From Candidatus Magasanikiibacteriota bacterium (GTDB lineage Bacteria > Patescibacteriota > Patescibacteriia > Magasanikbacterales > UBA922), in assembly GCA_018661775.1 (NCBI GenBank), contig JABJHO010000014.1, forward strand, positions 1-42,304: a stretch of DNA of 42,304 nt, given 5' to 3'. Below are positions 7,427 through 16,189 of this stretch, piece after piece (position 1 is the stretch's first letter; every line of letters starts with the position of its first letter). A program made the translations under genes and the position numbers. Under the pieces are notes generated by a model. The model was not told where the DNA came from. It worked only from the letters and a program-made list of their open reading frames with translations, and did not search any database.

Positions 7427-8554
7427 ATGGAAAGCAGAAAAATACCAGCACGGTTACGACAGCGAGTAGGGTCTAGTGATTATGTTTTGCTTGGGTTATT
7501 TGGCATATTGCTCATCTTTGGGCTTATTATGCTTACCTCCGCAAGTTCCGTTATTGGATATAATCGCTTTGGGGATACATACTTTTTTATTAAACGACAA
7601 GTGTTTTATGGGGTGCTACCAGGCATAGTTGCATGTATTTTTTTTGCTAAACTCCCATACCAGATGTTAAAAAAGCTTGCTGTACTTATTGCAGTTGGGA
7701 GTGTCTTGTTGCTTATTGCGGTATTGATTCCTGGGGTTGGGTCTTCTTTTAACAAAGGGGCGAAGAGCTGGTTGGTTTTCGGGGGTGTTTCTTTTCAGCC
7801 AGCTGAATTTGCCAAGCTTGGTTTGGTGTTTGGGTTGGCGTTGCTTCTGGAACGCACCGGAAAAAGGATTACTGAACTGAAAGAGGGGTTTCTTCCGGCA
7901 ATTGGGGCGGGGCTATTTTTTATTCTCTGCGTTGTGCTTCAGCCAGACATTGGTACTGCGAGTATTTTGTTTGCCATCGTCCTTGCCTTGCTGTTTGTTG
8001 CTGGTGCACGTCCATCACATATTTCCATACTACTTTTGTTGGCGGCTGTTGCTTTTGGGGCATTAATTGCTGTGGCACCATATCGTGCCGCAAGGTTTAC
8101 CACATTTTTACACCCCGAACTTGACCCTCAGGGCGTTGGGTATCACATTAATCAGGCATATTACGCAATAGGCTCTGGTGGTTGGTTGGGAAGAGGGCTG
8201 GGGTACTCGAGGCAGAAATTCCAGTACTTGCCAGAGGTGCATGCTGATAGTATTTTTGCTATTATTGCAGAAGAGATGGGATTTGTGCTTATTGTGGTGT
8301 TCCTTGTTTTTTTGGTGTGTATTGCTTATCGTGGATTACACATAGCCACCAATGCACCTGATGACTTTGGTAGGTTGGTTGTGGCTGGTATTATCTGCTG
8401 GTTTATTATTCAATCCTTTTTTAATATTGCCGCAATGGTTGGGCTTATGCCTATTACAGGGGTTCCTCTTCCGTTTGTGAGTCATGGGGGAACAGCACTT
8501 GTGATTAGTCTTGCTGCGGTTGGGTGTGTGCTTAATGTAAGTAGACAAACATAA
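7427..8554 (+). CDS. ftsW: SEDS-family peptidoglycan polymerase FtsW
   Basis: This 375-residue polytopic protein is a SEDS glycosyltransferase that polymerises lipid II with a partner class B penicillin-binding protein. About ten membrane helices are visible. Family hallmarks include the GAKSWLVFGGVSFQPAEFAKL block, the LQPDIGTASI block, the extracellular loop with GVGYHINQAYYAIGSGGWLGRGLG, the catalytic-region HADSIFAIIAEEMGF, and the C-terminal PLPFVSHGGTALV. I name it FtsW rather than RodA because murG follows after 2 nt, the arrangement found in division-cell-wall clusters; the sequence alone does not settle this. Confidence 0.92.
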   Translation: MESRKIPARLRQRVGSSDYVLLGLFGILLIFGLIMLTSASSVIGYNRFGDTYFFIKRQVFYGVLPGIVACIFFAKLPYQMLKKLAVLIAVGSVLLLIAVLIPGVGSSFNKGAKSWLVFGGVSFQPAEFAKLGLVFGLALLLERTGKRITELKEGFLPAIGAGLFFILCVVLQPDIGTASILFAIVLALLFVAGARPSHISILLLLAAVAFGALIAVAPYRAARFTTFLHPELDPQGVGYHINQAYYAIGSGGWLGRGLGYSRQKFQYLPEVHADSIFAIIAEEMGFVLIVVFLVFLVCIAYRGLHIATNAPDDFGRLVVAGIICWFIIQSFFNIAAMVGLMPITGVPLPFVSHGGTALVISLAAVGCVLNVSRQT

Positions 8555-8556
8555 TT

Positions 8557-9633
8557 ATGCGTATTTTATTTTCTGGCGGTGGAACGTTGGGGTCCGTAAC
8601 CCCTCTTTTGGGTATGTATGATGCAATAAAAAAACACAAAAGCGGTGCATCATTTTTTTGGATTGGCACAAAGCGTGGACCAGAAAGAGCATTCCTTAAG
8701 CATTCTGTAAATATACCTTTTTTCTCAATTCGCGGTGCAAAATTCCGCAGGTACATCTCAATAAAGAATGTGTGGGATATTGGATATTTTACTATTGGGT
8801 TTTTTCGTTCTCTTATTCTTTTGCGCAAAATTCGTCCCGATATATGCATTTCTGCTGGCGGCTTTGTGTCTGTACCTGTTCATCTTGCAGCGAAATGTTT
8901 GGGTATACCAACGTGGATACATCAGCAGGATATAGAGATTGGGCTTGCAAATAAGATAATGGCGCCACTGGCTAAAACAATTACCGTTTCGGTCAATGTT
9001 TTGTGCAATAGTTTTCCAAAGAAAAAAGCATTACACTTGGGAAATCCTGTACGAGACGTAGTGTATAGTGGAAAAAAAAGTCGAGCAAAAAATGTATTTG
9101 ATGTACACACGACGTTACCGGTGGTGTTGGTTGTAGGCGGGGGCACAGGTGCGGTAGCGCTTAATATGCTTATGTGTGCGGCGCTTCCTCAGCTGGCACA
9201 GGAGTATGAAATTATTCATGTGTATGGAAAAGAAAAAGAGCCAGAAAATCTTGCGGTACTAAAAAAGACATATACAACATATCATCCGTATGCATTTTTA
9301 GCAGAAGAGATGTCTCATGCATATGCGCTTGCTGACATTGTTGTGTTTAGAGGAGGGTTGGGTACACTTACCGAAATTGCCGCACTCAAGAAACCAGCAA
9401 TCTGTGTACCAAAACCAGGGCATCAAGAAAAAAATGCAACTTTTTTTCGTACGTGTAATGCGGTGCGCGTGGTGGGTGAGAAAGCCTCTCCTGCAGATTT
9501 GCAAAAAACCATTGAGGCACTTGTTGAAACAAAGAGTAAAACAAAAGAAATGATAACATCTTTGGCAATAACCTTGCCTATCCCAAAGAGTCAAGAGATT
9601 TTTGATGTGCTTACGCGTACAATAAGCAAATAA
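8557..9633 (+). CDS. murG: UDP-GlcNAc:lipid I GlcNAc transferase MurG
   Basis: MurG adds GlcNAc to lipid I on the inner face of the membrane, making the lipid II used by FtsW. The 358-residue length fits a two-Rossmann GT28 enzyme. The N-terminal loop reads GGGTLGSVTP, where the classic form is GGTGGHxxP, so the usual His is Ser13. Further landmarks are SAGGFVSVPVHLAA with HQQD, then VVGGGTGAVALN, the FRGGLGTLTE donor-binding loop and PKPGHQEKNATFF. It starts 2 nt after ftsW. No clear terminator follows; the 75-nt gap holds two TATA-type boxes for the next gene. Confidence 0.92.
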   Translation: MRILFSGGGTLGSVTPLLGMYDAIKKHKSGASFFWIGTKRGPERAFLKHSVNIPFFSIRGAKFRRYISIKNVWDIGYFTIGFFRSLILLRKIRPDICISAGGFVSVPVHLAAKCLGIPTWIHQQDIEIGLANKIMAPLAKTITVSVNVLCNSFPKKKALHLGNPVRDVVYSGKKSRAKNVFDVHTTLPVVLVVGGGTGAVALNMLMCAALPQLAQEYEIIHVYGKEKEPENLAVLKKTYTTYHPYAFLAEEMSHAYALADIVVFRGGLGTLTEIAALKKPAICVPKPGHQEKNATFFRTCNAVRVVGEKASPADLQKTIEALVETKSKTKEMITSLAITLPIPKSQEIFDVLTRTISK

Positions 9634-9708
9634 AATAACACAAGAAGCAGCTTTATTTTTGGTAGTATCTGTGGTATACTGCTTACATTATGTATAATCT
9701 TTATTATT

Positions 9709-11553
9709 ATGCCTTCTCACCACTTTAATGGTTCAGGTACTGCTGAAGATGCAATTTCTGACTTGTGTCTGTTTGGTAGTATAAATTTTCGTGGCAAGGT
9801 AAAGAAATTTGGTATCAAAACTGATGATAGGCGCCGCCACATGTATATTGTTGGTAAGACGGGCATGGGAAAGTCAACCCTCATGGAAAACATGGTGTTG
9901 CAGGATATTTATAATGGTCAAGGTGTTGGTGTGGTAGACCCTCATGGGGATTTTGCAGAAAAGATTATTAATTTTATCCCAGAAGAACGTATTGATGATG
10001 TGGTGTATTTTAATCCTGCTGACAAGGCTTACCCCATTGGATTAAATATTCTTGAGGTACTAAATGAGGATCAAAGGCACTTGGTTGTGGGGGGTCTTAT
10101 GGCAACATTTAAAAAAATATGGCCTGATGTGTGGAGTGCTCGAATGGAGTATATTCTTGCAAACACACTCTCCTCTTTGGTAGAGGTTCCCGGAACAAGT
10201 CTTATGGGAATTAACCGCATGTATGCAGATAAAAATTACAGAAAAAGTATTATTAGTCAGATGAAAGATCCAATGGTGAAGCGTTTTTGGTTTGATGAGT
10301 ATGATAAGTGGGAACCTCGTTATCAAAAAGAGGCGGTTGCGCCGGTGCAAAATAAGGTGGGACAATTTTTATCTACGTCAGTGATTAGAAACATGGTTGC
10401 CCAAGAAAAATCAGGCTTTGACATTAGGCAGGCAATGGATAACAAAAAAATATTAATTGTTAACTTATCAAAAGGGCGGCTTGGGGAAGACAATAGTTCA
10501 TTATTAGGTGGTATGCTTATTACAAAAATACAGCTTGCCGCAATGGAGCGTGTAGATCAGCCTGAATCAGAAAGAAAAGACTTCTTTTTGTATGTTGATG
10601 AGTTTCAAAACTTTGCTACACCATCTTTTGCAAATATTTTGTCTGAGGCACGAAAATATCGTTTGGGTCTTATTATGGCACATCAGTACATTGCCCAACT
10701 TGATGAGGTTGTGGCTGATGCTGTATTTGGTAATGTTGGTACAATAGTTTCTTTTCGTGTTGGGTCAGCAGATGCCGAGGTGTTGGCCAAAGAGTTTACT
10801 CCGCAGTTTATAGAAGAAGATATTGTTAATTTGGGTAAGTTTAGTATTATTTTAAAACTAATGATTGATGGTGTAGCTTCTGCACCGTTTAGCTCAGGTA
10901 CATTGCCTCCTATTGGGTCACCAACGGGGTCTGAAGAAAAGGTTATTAGCGGTTCGCGAGAAAAGTACGCAGTTGATCGGGAGGTAATAGAAGAAGTGGT
11001 TCAGCAGTGGAGCGAAGACATCGGAGAGGCAAGTAAAAAAAATCCACCGAGTGACACAAAAAGAAAGTTTTCAAAAAAACCCCAAAACAGACCTCAGTCT
11101 TATACACACACACCCTCAAGGGCGCCAGCAATAACCCAAACGATTCAAGATAGGGTAAACATGATTAAGCGCGGTGATGCTGTTCCTAGTGTGCTTCCAA
11201 AAACACAAAAACATGTACAACAGGCAAGTGGGCCACCATTAAAGAAAGAGGGGGATTTGTCTTTTACTGGTTTATTTAAAAAAGAAGAGAAGGGTGGTAT
11301 AGCTCATGCAAAACGTCCTTTGCCTGCACAAAAGCACACAAAGAATGGTTTTCAGAAACCAGGAAGAAGTGTTTCTGGTGTAGATAGTATTAAAAAAAGC
11401 GATCAGAACACCTTACCGCCTGCTGGAGGGAAAAGCAGCGGAAGCTTGCCTTCTAGAACTGATATGTCCGATAAAAAACGAAACAATAGACCAAGACGGC
11501 GCCATTCAAGAGGTCCTCACCAGGCAGGCGGACAGTCCTCACCAAAAATGTAA
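9709..11553 (+). CDS. VirD4/TraD-like DNA-translocating ATPase with a basic disordered tail
   Basis: This 614-residue protein belongs to the HerA/VirD4-TraD group of ring ATPases, which move DNA or nucleoprotein. The Walker A motif is GKTGMGKST (49-57) and Walker B is FFLYVDE (292-298). The QDIYNGQGVGVVDPHGD segment and the AHQY sensor region (324-327) are typical. Residues 410-614 are low-complexity, rich in Lys, Arg, Pro, Ser and Gln, and probably disordered and nucleic-acid binding. No relaxase, VirB4 or pilus gene is near. No N-terminal membrane anchor is seen, unlike conjugative VirD4. The start ATG at 9709 follows TATAAT (9693-9698) by 10 nt; another box, TATACT, lies at 9675-9680. The family is common in CPR genomes; its role there is not established. 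Confidence 0.85.
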   Translation: MPSHHFNGSGTAEDAISDLCLFGSINFRGKVKKFGIKTDDRRRHMYIVGKTGMGKSTLMENMVLQDIYNGQGVGVVDPHGDFAEKIINFIPEERIDDVVYFNPADKAYPIGLNILEVLNEDQRHLVVGGLMATFKKIWPDVWSARMEYILANTLSSLVEVPGTSLMGINRMYADKNYRKSIISQMKDPMVKRFWFDEYDKWEPRYQKEAVAPVQNKVGQFLSTSVIRNMVAQEKSGFDIRQAMDNKKILIVNLSKGRLGEDNSSLLGGMLITKIQLAAMERVDQPESERKDFFLYVDEFQNFATPSFANILSEARKYRLGLIMAHQYIAQLDEVVADAVFGNVGTIVSFRVGSADAEVLAKEFTPQFIEEDIVNLGKFSIILKLMIDGVASAPFSSGTLPPIGSPTGSEEKVISGSREKYAVDREVIEEVVQQWSEDIGEASKKNPPSDTKRKFSKKPQNRPQSYTHTPSRAPAITQTIQDRVNMIKRGDAVPSVLPKTQKHVQQASGPPLKKEGDLSFTGLFKKEEKGGIAHAKRPLPAQKHTKNGFQKPGRSVSGVDSIKKSDQNTLPPAGGKSSGSLPSRTDMSDKKRNNRPRRRHSRGPHQAGGQSSPKM

Positions 11554-11577
11554 AATATGAATATATAATAATTACGT

Positions 11578-13884
11578 ATGCTACACAGCGTGTTTCCTCG
11601 TGCTAAAGATATTATTTATCGCACCATAGTGCATATCCCTTTTGTTTTGATTATGGTGGTAATTTTCAGTTTACCAACCATAGTCTCGTTTGGGGCGCGT
11701 GATAGTTTTGTGGGTATAAAAATGCTCACCCTGTCTACGTGTGTGATCTTGGCATTATTTTTCTGGTTGTTGCGAGCATTTATTACCAGGGAAATACACA
11801 TACAGCGCTCTTTATTTGACTTGCCAGTATGTATTTTTTTAGTCGGCGTTGGGCTGTCGACAGCATTCTCATTGAGTCCGCATGTGAGCTTTTTTGGCGG
11901 TGTTGGTCAGGGTTTTACCAGCTTTCACACATGGTTTTTTCCTATACTACTTTTTTGGCTTATTCTACAAGAATGTACGAATAAAAAACGATGGTTTATG
12001 CTTGTGGCAGCGTGTATTGCTGGTGGTATTCTAAGTGCTGTCGCGTACCTCATGCTTAGCTCTTCAGTATTTTATGGATTCGTGTTAGTACATTTAGGTA
12101 TCACGCTACCTGAGGGGTTTACAAACTTAATGACGAATAGCACATCAGTGTTTTCTGCGTATATGGCGGTTAGTCTTATTCTTTCTGTTGGTGTGCTTTT
12201 GGCACGGTCTACGCCATTATACATATATCGCATGGCATGTTTGGGTGTGTTAGCCACAGGCATGGTGCTACTGTCTCTGGGTTCTTCTTTTGTTTTTCGT
12301 AGTAGTATTATCGGATTATTTCTTGTGTTAGGGATAACCGTTGCTCTGCGAGGGCAAGTTTCACGGAGCAGGGGAGTGGCTTTGGGGGTTCTTACAATAC
12401 TTGTTCTTTGTTTGGGGGTTTTTGGATATTCAAATGCCGTAAAGCATCGATCTCCTTCTGAAGTCACGCTGCACCCAGCCACATCTTCTTATATTGCGCA
12501 AGAAAGCTTGCTTAGTGGGGTAAAATATTTTCTTGTAGGTAGTGGGCCTGGTACATTTTCTTATAGATTTTCTCTATTTCGTTTTCCTGAATTTAATTCA
12601 GGACAGTTCTATTTTTTAACAGAACAAGTGCAGTCGTATAGTGCAGTTCATACCATGCTTGTGGAGTTGGGATTTGTAATTACTATGGTATTTGCACTAC
12701 TCCCACTGCTGTTTATTGGTGTTTTTGTAAGTATTGTTTTTGGGGTGTATATACAAACAAAAAACAATAGAAGAACACAAGGTATACAACATTTTTTTAG
12801 CCTTGAAGGGATATTTATGGGTGCTGGGTTTGTACTTTTTTCTTCAACATTTTTATTTTTTAATGTTGGTGTGGGGGTATTAGGTATGTGGTGGATATTC
12901 TTTGCCCTAGCAATCGTTGGGTTATCTTTTTTGGCACCGCGTATTCGTACTAGCAAGCATATTGTTTTGTCCCTAACACCTGAGTATGAATTAAGCTGTG
13001 TTGTGGCTCTTGCATGTGCTATTATGGGTGGTATTATCTTGTTTGCGTTTCAGGTGAGATTTTATCAGGCAGAAATATATTTTACCAAATTAAACAAAAC
13101 AACAAATCCGGTGGCACAAGATATGTATATAAAGGAGATTTTAGAGAGAGGATCTAGTGTTGCCGCATATCATCATACTTTTGCTGACTTGTATTTGCAA
13201 CGTGCATCTTTTGAGTCGGGGCGTCCAATGCCACAGGCCCAAGTCATTAAAAAATACCTTACATTAGCAGGTAACGCTGCCAAAAAAGCAACAGAAATAG
13301 ACCCAGAGCGTGCACAGTATTGGGAGTTGCTTGGTAAGGTCTATGCACAGACAGTGTACTTTGTTCCTGGTGCAGAAGAGTGGTCGGTTCGTGCATACAA
13401 AAAAGTACTTGAGAAAGAACCAGTCAACCCGTATGCCCACTTTTATCTTGGGTATATAGCGGAGGAGGACGGGCAGCATGCTATGGCACGTTCTTTCTAT
13501 GAAAAAGCAATAACCTTAAAACCTGACTATATGATTGCGTATGTAAGATTAGCACACATGCTTGAGGTTACTCATGATTTGGACAAAGCGATTCTAGTCC
13601 AAGAACAGGCTGTAGCGTTAAACAGTAATCATGTTGAGGTGTTATACGAATATGGCCGAATGCTTTTTAACAGAGGATTGCCTCAGGATGTGTTATTAGC
13701 AAAAGAGGTGTGGAGTGTGGCGGGAGATATTGACCCTAATCATGCAAATACGTTATTTAGCTTGGGGGCATTGTACGAGAGAGAGGGAGAAGCTCATATT
13801 GCTCTTTCATACTATAAGCGCGTTGCTGGGCTCAATCCCGAAAATAAAGAGATACATAAAAAAATAAGTGCTCTTACGTATTAG
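11578..13884 (+). CDS. O-antigen-ligase-like polymerase fused to TPR repeats
   Basis: The 768-residue protein has about twelve membrane helices over residues 15-490, with a Wzy/WaaL-type central region (LVGSGPGTFSYRFSLFRFPEFNSG, then VHTMLVELGF) resembling the periplasmic-loop part of O-antigen ligases and polymerases. The C-terminal 240 residues are soluble and contain about five tetratricopeptide repeats (for example NPYAHFYLGYIAEEDGQHAM and NHANTLFSLGALYEREGEAH). It probably ligates or polymerises surface sugars outside the membrane, with the TPR part binding a partner. TATAAT at 11564-11569 lies 8 nt before the ATG, so the mRNA may be leaderless. The gene ends 53 nt before the SPFH gene. 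Confidence 0.82.
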   Translation: MLHSVFPRAKDIIYRTIVHIPFVLIMVVIFSLPTIVSFGARDSFVGIKMLTLSTCVILALFFWLLRAFITREIHIQRSLFDLPVCIFLVGVGLSTAFSLSPHVSFFGGVGQGFTSFHTWFFPILLFWLILQECTNKKRWFMLVAACIAGGILSAVAYLMLSSSVFYGFVLVHLGITLPEGFTNLMTNSTSVFSAYMAVSLILSVGVLLARSTPLYIYRMACLGVLATGMVLLSLGSSFVFRSSIIGLFLVLGITVALRGQVSRSRGVALGVLTILVLCLGVFGYSNAVKHRSPSEVTLHPATSSYIAQESLLSGVKYFLVGSGPGTFSYRFSLFRFPEFNSGQFYFLTEQVQSYSAVHTMLVELGFVITMVFALLPLLFIGVFVSIVFGVYIQTKNNRRTQGIQHFFSLEGIFMGAGFVLFSSTFLFFNVGVGVLGMWWIFFALAIVGLSFLAPRIRTSKHIVLSLTPEYELSCVVALACAIMGGIILFAFQVRFYQAEIYFTKLNKTTNPVAQDMYIKEILERGSSVAAYHHTFADLYLQRASFESGRPMPQAQVIKKYLTLAGNAAKKATEIDPERAQYWELLGKVYAQTVYFVPGAEEWSVRAYKKVLEKEPVNPYAHFYLGYIAEEDGQHAMARSFYEKAITLKPDYMIAYVRLAHMLEVTHDLDKAILVQEQAVALNSNHVEVLYEYGRMLFNRGLPQDVLLAKEVWSVAGDIDPNHANTLFSLGALYEREGEAHIALSYYKRVAGLNPENKEIHKKISALTY

Positions 13885-13887
13885 GTC

Positions 13888-13917
13888 TTGCAGTTTTTTA
13901 TACTTCTGTGGTATTCT
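13888..13917 (+). promoter_or_regulatory. Promoter for the SPFH protein gene
   Basis: TTGCAG (13888-13893) and TATTCT (13912-13917) are 18 nt apart. The position supports the ATG at 13938 as start, because the upstream in-frame GTG at 13908 would fall inside the promoter. Confidence 0.45.
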
Positions 13918-13937
13918 GGGTAGAACTATACGTTCAT

Positions 13938-15008
13938 ATGTACCAAAAACCACACCCTGGTAAACAGCATCAACAATTTTTTCTTGGAATTGGTCTTATT
14001 CTTTTTGGTTTTCTTACCAAGATGGGTATTTTGGTATTGGTGGGTTTGTTCACGTTGTTTTCTTATTTCAAGCAGAATCCACTACATTCACATCCACTTT
14101 TCGCCCATATTGGACGTGGTAGTTCTTTTTTTTCTCATTCACCTAACACATCTAATCCTATGGAAACACTGGATCCAAGTGCGTCGAAAAAAATCATATA
14201 TTATACTATTGCGTTTGTGGTAGTCTTGTTAACTCTATTTGTTTTGTCAGCATCATGGGTTATTATTGGTGCCGGAGAGACAGGTGTACAATCTCTTTTT
14301 GGGAAAGTGCGAGACGGAGAGTTTTCTTCCGGGTTTCATGTCAAAAACCCATTTGTTCGAATTGACAGAATGAACATTCGTACACAGGACTATACTATGA
14401 GTATTATGAACCAAGAAGGAAAAAAGACTGGAAACGATTCTATTACCGCACTAACAAAAGAAGGTTTGGAGGTTGGGCTTGATATGACTGTGCTGTATAA
14501 TTTAGAAGAAAGTAGGGCATCAGAATTGTTTAAGAATGTGGGCACAGGTTACGATGATGTTATTATAAGACCGCAAATTCGCAGTGTGATTCGTGAGGTT
14601 ATCGCAACATATGAAACAAAAGATATTTATTCAGAAAAGCGGACTGAAGCATCGCGGGAGATTTTACAAAAGCTACAAGGTCAACTAAAAGATAGAGGGA
14701 TTACTGTGCAGGAGGTGTTGTTGAGAAATGTTGGGTTGCCAGAAAAATTATCACAAAGTATAGAGCAAAAACTTTCCGCCGAACAAGATGCGCAGCGCTA
14801 TGACTTTTTACTGCAAAAAGAAGCAAAGGAGGCAGATAGAAAACGGGCTGAAGCTAAAGGGCAGCGTGATGCACAAAAAATAATTAATGAAAGTTTGAGT
14901 AATAAGTATCTTCAATTCTTGTATATTCAAAATCTTAAGGATCGAGAAGGTACAATTTATGTGCCTACGAGCCCAAACAATGGTGTTCCACTGTTTAGAG
15001 GTGTGTAA
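13938..15008 (+). CDS. SPFH/Band 7 (prohibitin-like) membrane protein
   Basis: This 356-residue protein has two N-terminal hydrophobic helices close together, then a low-complexity linker and another membrane helix (IIYYTIAFVVVLLTLFVLSASWVIIGAG). The SPFH domain follows: GETGVQSLFGKVRDGEFSSGFHVKNPF, then LTKEGLEVGLDMTVLYN and a long helical coil ending AEAKGQRDAQKIINESLSNKYLQFLYI. Band 7 proteins assemble into large membrane rings and often regulate membrane proteases. The extra N-terminal helices are not part of the usual family. It is followed by a terminator, so it forms a single-gene unit. Confidence 0.85.
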   Translation: MYQKPHPGKQHQQFFLGIGLILFGFLTKMGILVLVGLFTLFSYFKQNPLHSHPLFAHIGRGSSFFSHSPNTSNPMETLDPSASKKIIYYTIAFVVVLLTLFVLSASWVIIGAGETGVQSLFGKVRDGEFSSGFHVKNPFVRIDRMNIRTQDYTMSIMNQEGKKTGNDSITALTKEGLEVGLDMTVLYNLEESRASELFKNVGTGYDDVIIRPQIRSVIREVIATYETKDIYSEKRTEASREILQKLQGQLKDRGITVQEVLLRNVGLPEKLSQSIEQKLSAEQDAQRYDFLLQKEAKEADRKRAEAKGQRDAQKIINESLSNKYLQFLYIQNLKDREGTIYVPTSPNNGVPLFRGV

Positions 15009-15023
15009 TAGATACCAAAAATC

Positions 15024-15047
15024 AAAAGACGCTGCAAAGCGTTTTTT
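15024..15047 (+). terminator. Intrinsic terminator after the SPFH gene
   Basis: CGCT pairs with AGCG around a GCAA loop, extended by AAAA/TTTT across a GA bulge, and is followed by TTTTTT. The GC core is short, so the strength is uncertain. Confidence 0.55.
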
Positions 15048-15059
15048 GTGTATTATGCC

Positions 15060-15087
15060 TTGATTTTTTTTGTTTTTCTGCTACACT
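15060..15087 (+). promoter_or_regulatory. Promoter for mnmA
   Basis: TTGATT (15060-15065) and TACACT (15082-15087) are 16 nt apart. The start codon at 15097 is only 9 nt beyond the -10 box, so the transcript may have almost no leader. Confidence 0.5.
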
Positions 15088-15096
15088 CTTTAGTAT

Positions 15097-16173
15097 ATGA
15101 AATCAAAAAAAGACACAAAAGTACTTATGTGTATGTCAGGCGGTGTTGATTCTTCGGTAGCTGCCCATCTTTTGCTTGAAGAGGGGTATCAAGTGGTTGG
15201 TGCGTTCATGAAGCAGTGGACTGATGGCGGTGATGTAGCAGGTGTTTGTACGTGGAAAGAGGATCGCCGGGATGCAGTTCGCGTTGCATCATTTTTAGGT
15301 ATCCCACTTTTGACATTAGATTTTGAGAAGGAGTATAAGGAAATGGTTATGGGGTATATGTTTAAAGAATATTCTTTAGGGAGAACACCAAATCCAGACG
15401 TTATGTGTAATAAGTGGATTAAATTTGGTTTTTGGCTTGAAAAGGCAAAAGAGCTTGGTTTTGATAAGATTGCAACAGGACATTATGCGAATATCTCTCT
15501 TACACAGGCGAACATGTACGAATTAACAGCCGCAAAGGACACAGAAAAAGATCAAACATATTTTTTACACCAACTTGATCAGAAGCAATTGTCCCAGACT
15601 ATTTTTCCGCTTGGAAATTTTACGAAGGATGAGGTGAGGGAGGTGGCTCGAAAAATACACATTCCAACAGCAGAGAAAGATGAGAGTATGGGTATATGTT
15701 TTGTGGGAGAGGTTCCTATGCAAGATTTTTTAAAACAAAAAATACCAACAACACCTGGGGATATTATTCATTCAAAAACAGGTGAGACTCTCGGTCGGCA
15801 CCAAGGGCTACCTTTTTACACTATAGGTCAGCGCCATGGTGTGGTACAAAAAGGAGGGGATGAGCCATTGTTCGTTGTACAAAAAAGACAAGAGAATAAC
15901 ACACTTGTGGTGGGGTATCAAGGTGATCCGCTGCTTGTTTCTAATGAGGTTGTTGTAGAAAATATTCATTGGGTAAGTGGACAATCACCAACATTTCCTT
16001 TACAATGTAAAGTAAGGCTGCGCCATAGACAGGTATTACAAGAAGTTCGAGTGGAATACAAAAAAGGGCAGCATGTGTTGCAATTTTCAACACCTCAAAA
16101 AGCTATCACCCCAGGACAGTTTGCTGTACTTTATAGTGAAAACACATGTCTTGGAGGGGGAGTGGTCAAATAA
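15097..16173 (+). CDS. mnmA: tRNA-specific 2-thiouridylase MnmA
   Basis: MnmA installs sulfur at position 2 of the wobble uridine (U34) in tRNA for Lys, Glu and Gln, using ATP. The 358 residues fit the family. The PP-loop SGGVDSS occupies residues 14-20. The catalytic pair is present: Cys104 in GRTPNPDVMCN and Cys201 in MGICFVGE, which form the persulfide and disulfide during catalysis. DQTYFL and GQRHG are further signatures. The second mnm gene for the complex U34 modification is not nearby. It ends 16 nt before alaS, and both are probably co-transcribed. Confidence 0.95.
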   Translation: MKSKKDTKVLMCMSGGVDSSVAAHLLLEEGYQVVGAFMKQWTDGGDVAGVCTWKEDRRDAVRVASFLGIPLLTLDFEKEYKEMVMGYMFKEYSLGRTPNPDVMCNKWIKFGFWLEKAKELGFDKIATGHYANISLTQANMYELTAAKDTEKDQTYFLHQLDQKQLSQTIFPLGNFTKDEVREVARKIHIPTAEKDESMGICFVGEVPMQDFLKQKIPTTPGDIIHSKTGETLGRHQGLPFYTIGQRHGVVQKGGDEPLFVVQKRQENNTLVVGYQGDPLLVSNEVVVENIHWVSGQSPTFPLQCKVRLRHRQVLQEVRVEYKKGQHVLQFSTPQKAITPGQFAVLYSENTCLGGGVVK

Positions 16174-16189
16174 TTATTATAGTCTAATT

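Noticed and set aside
9645-9684. AAGCAG/CTGCTT inverted repeat after murG
   Set aside because: The arms are only six bases, with a loop of about 28 bases and no T run, so it is neither a convincing terminator nor operator.
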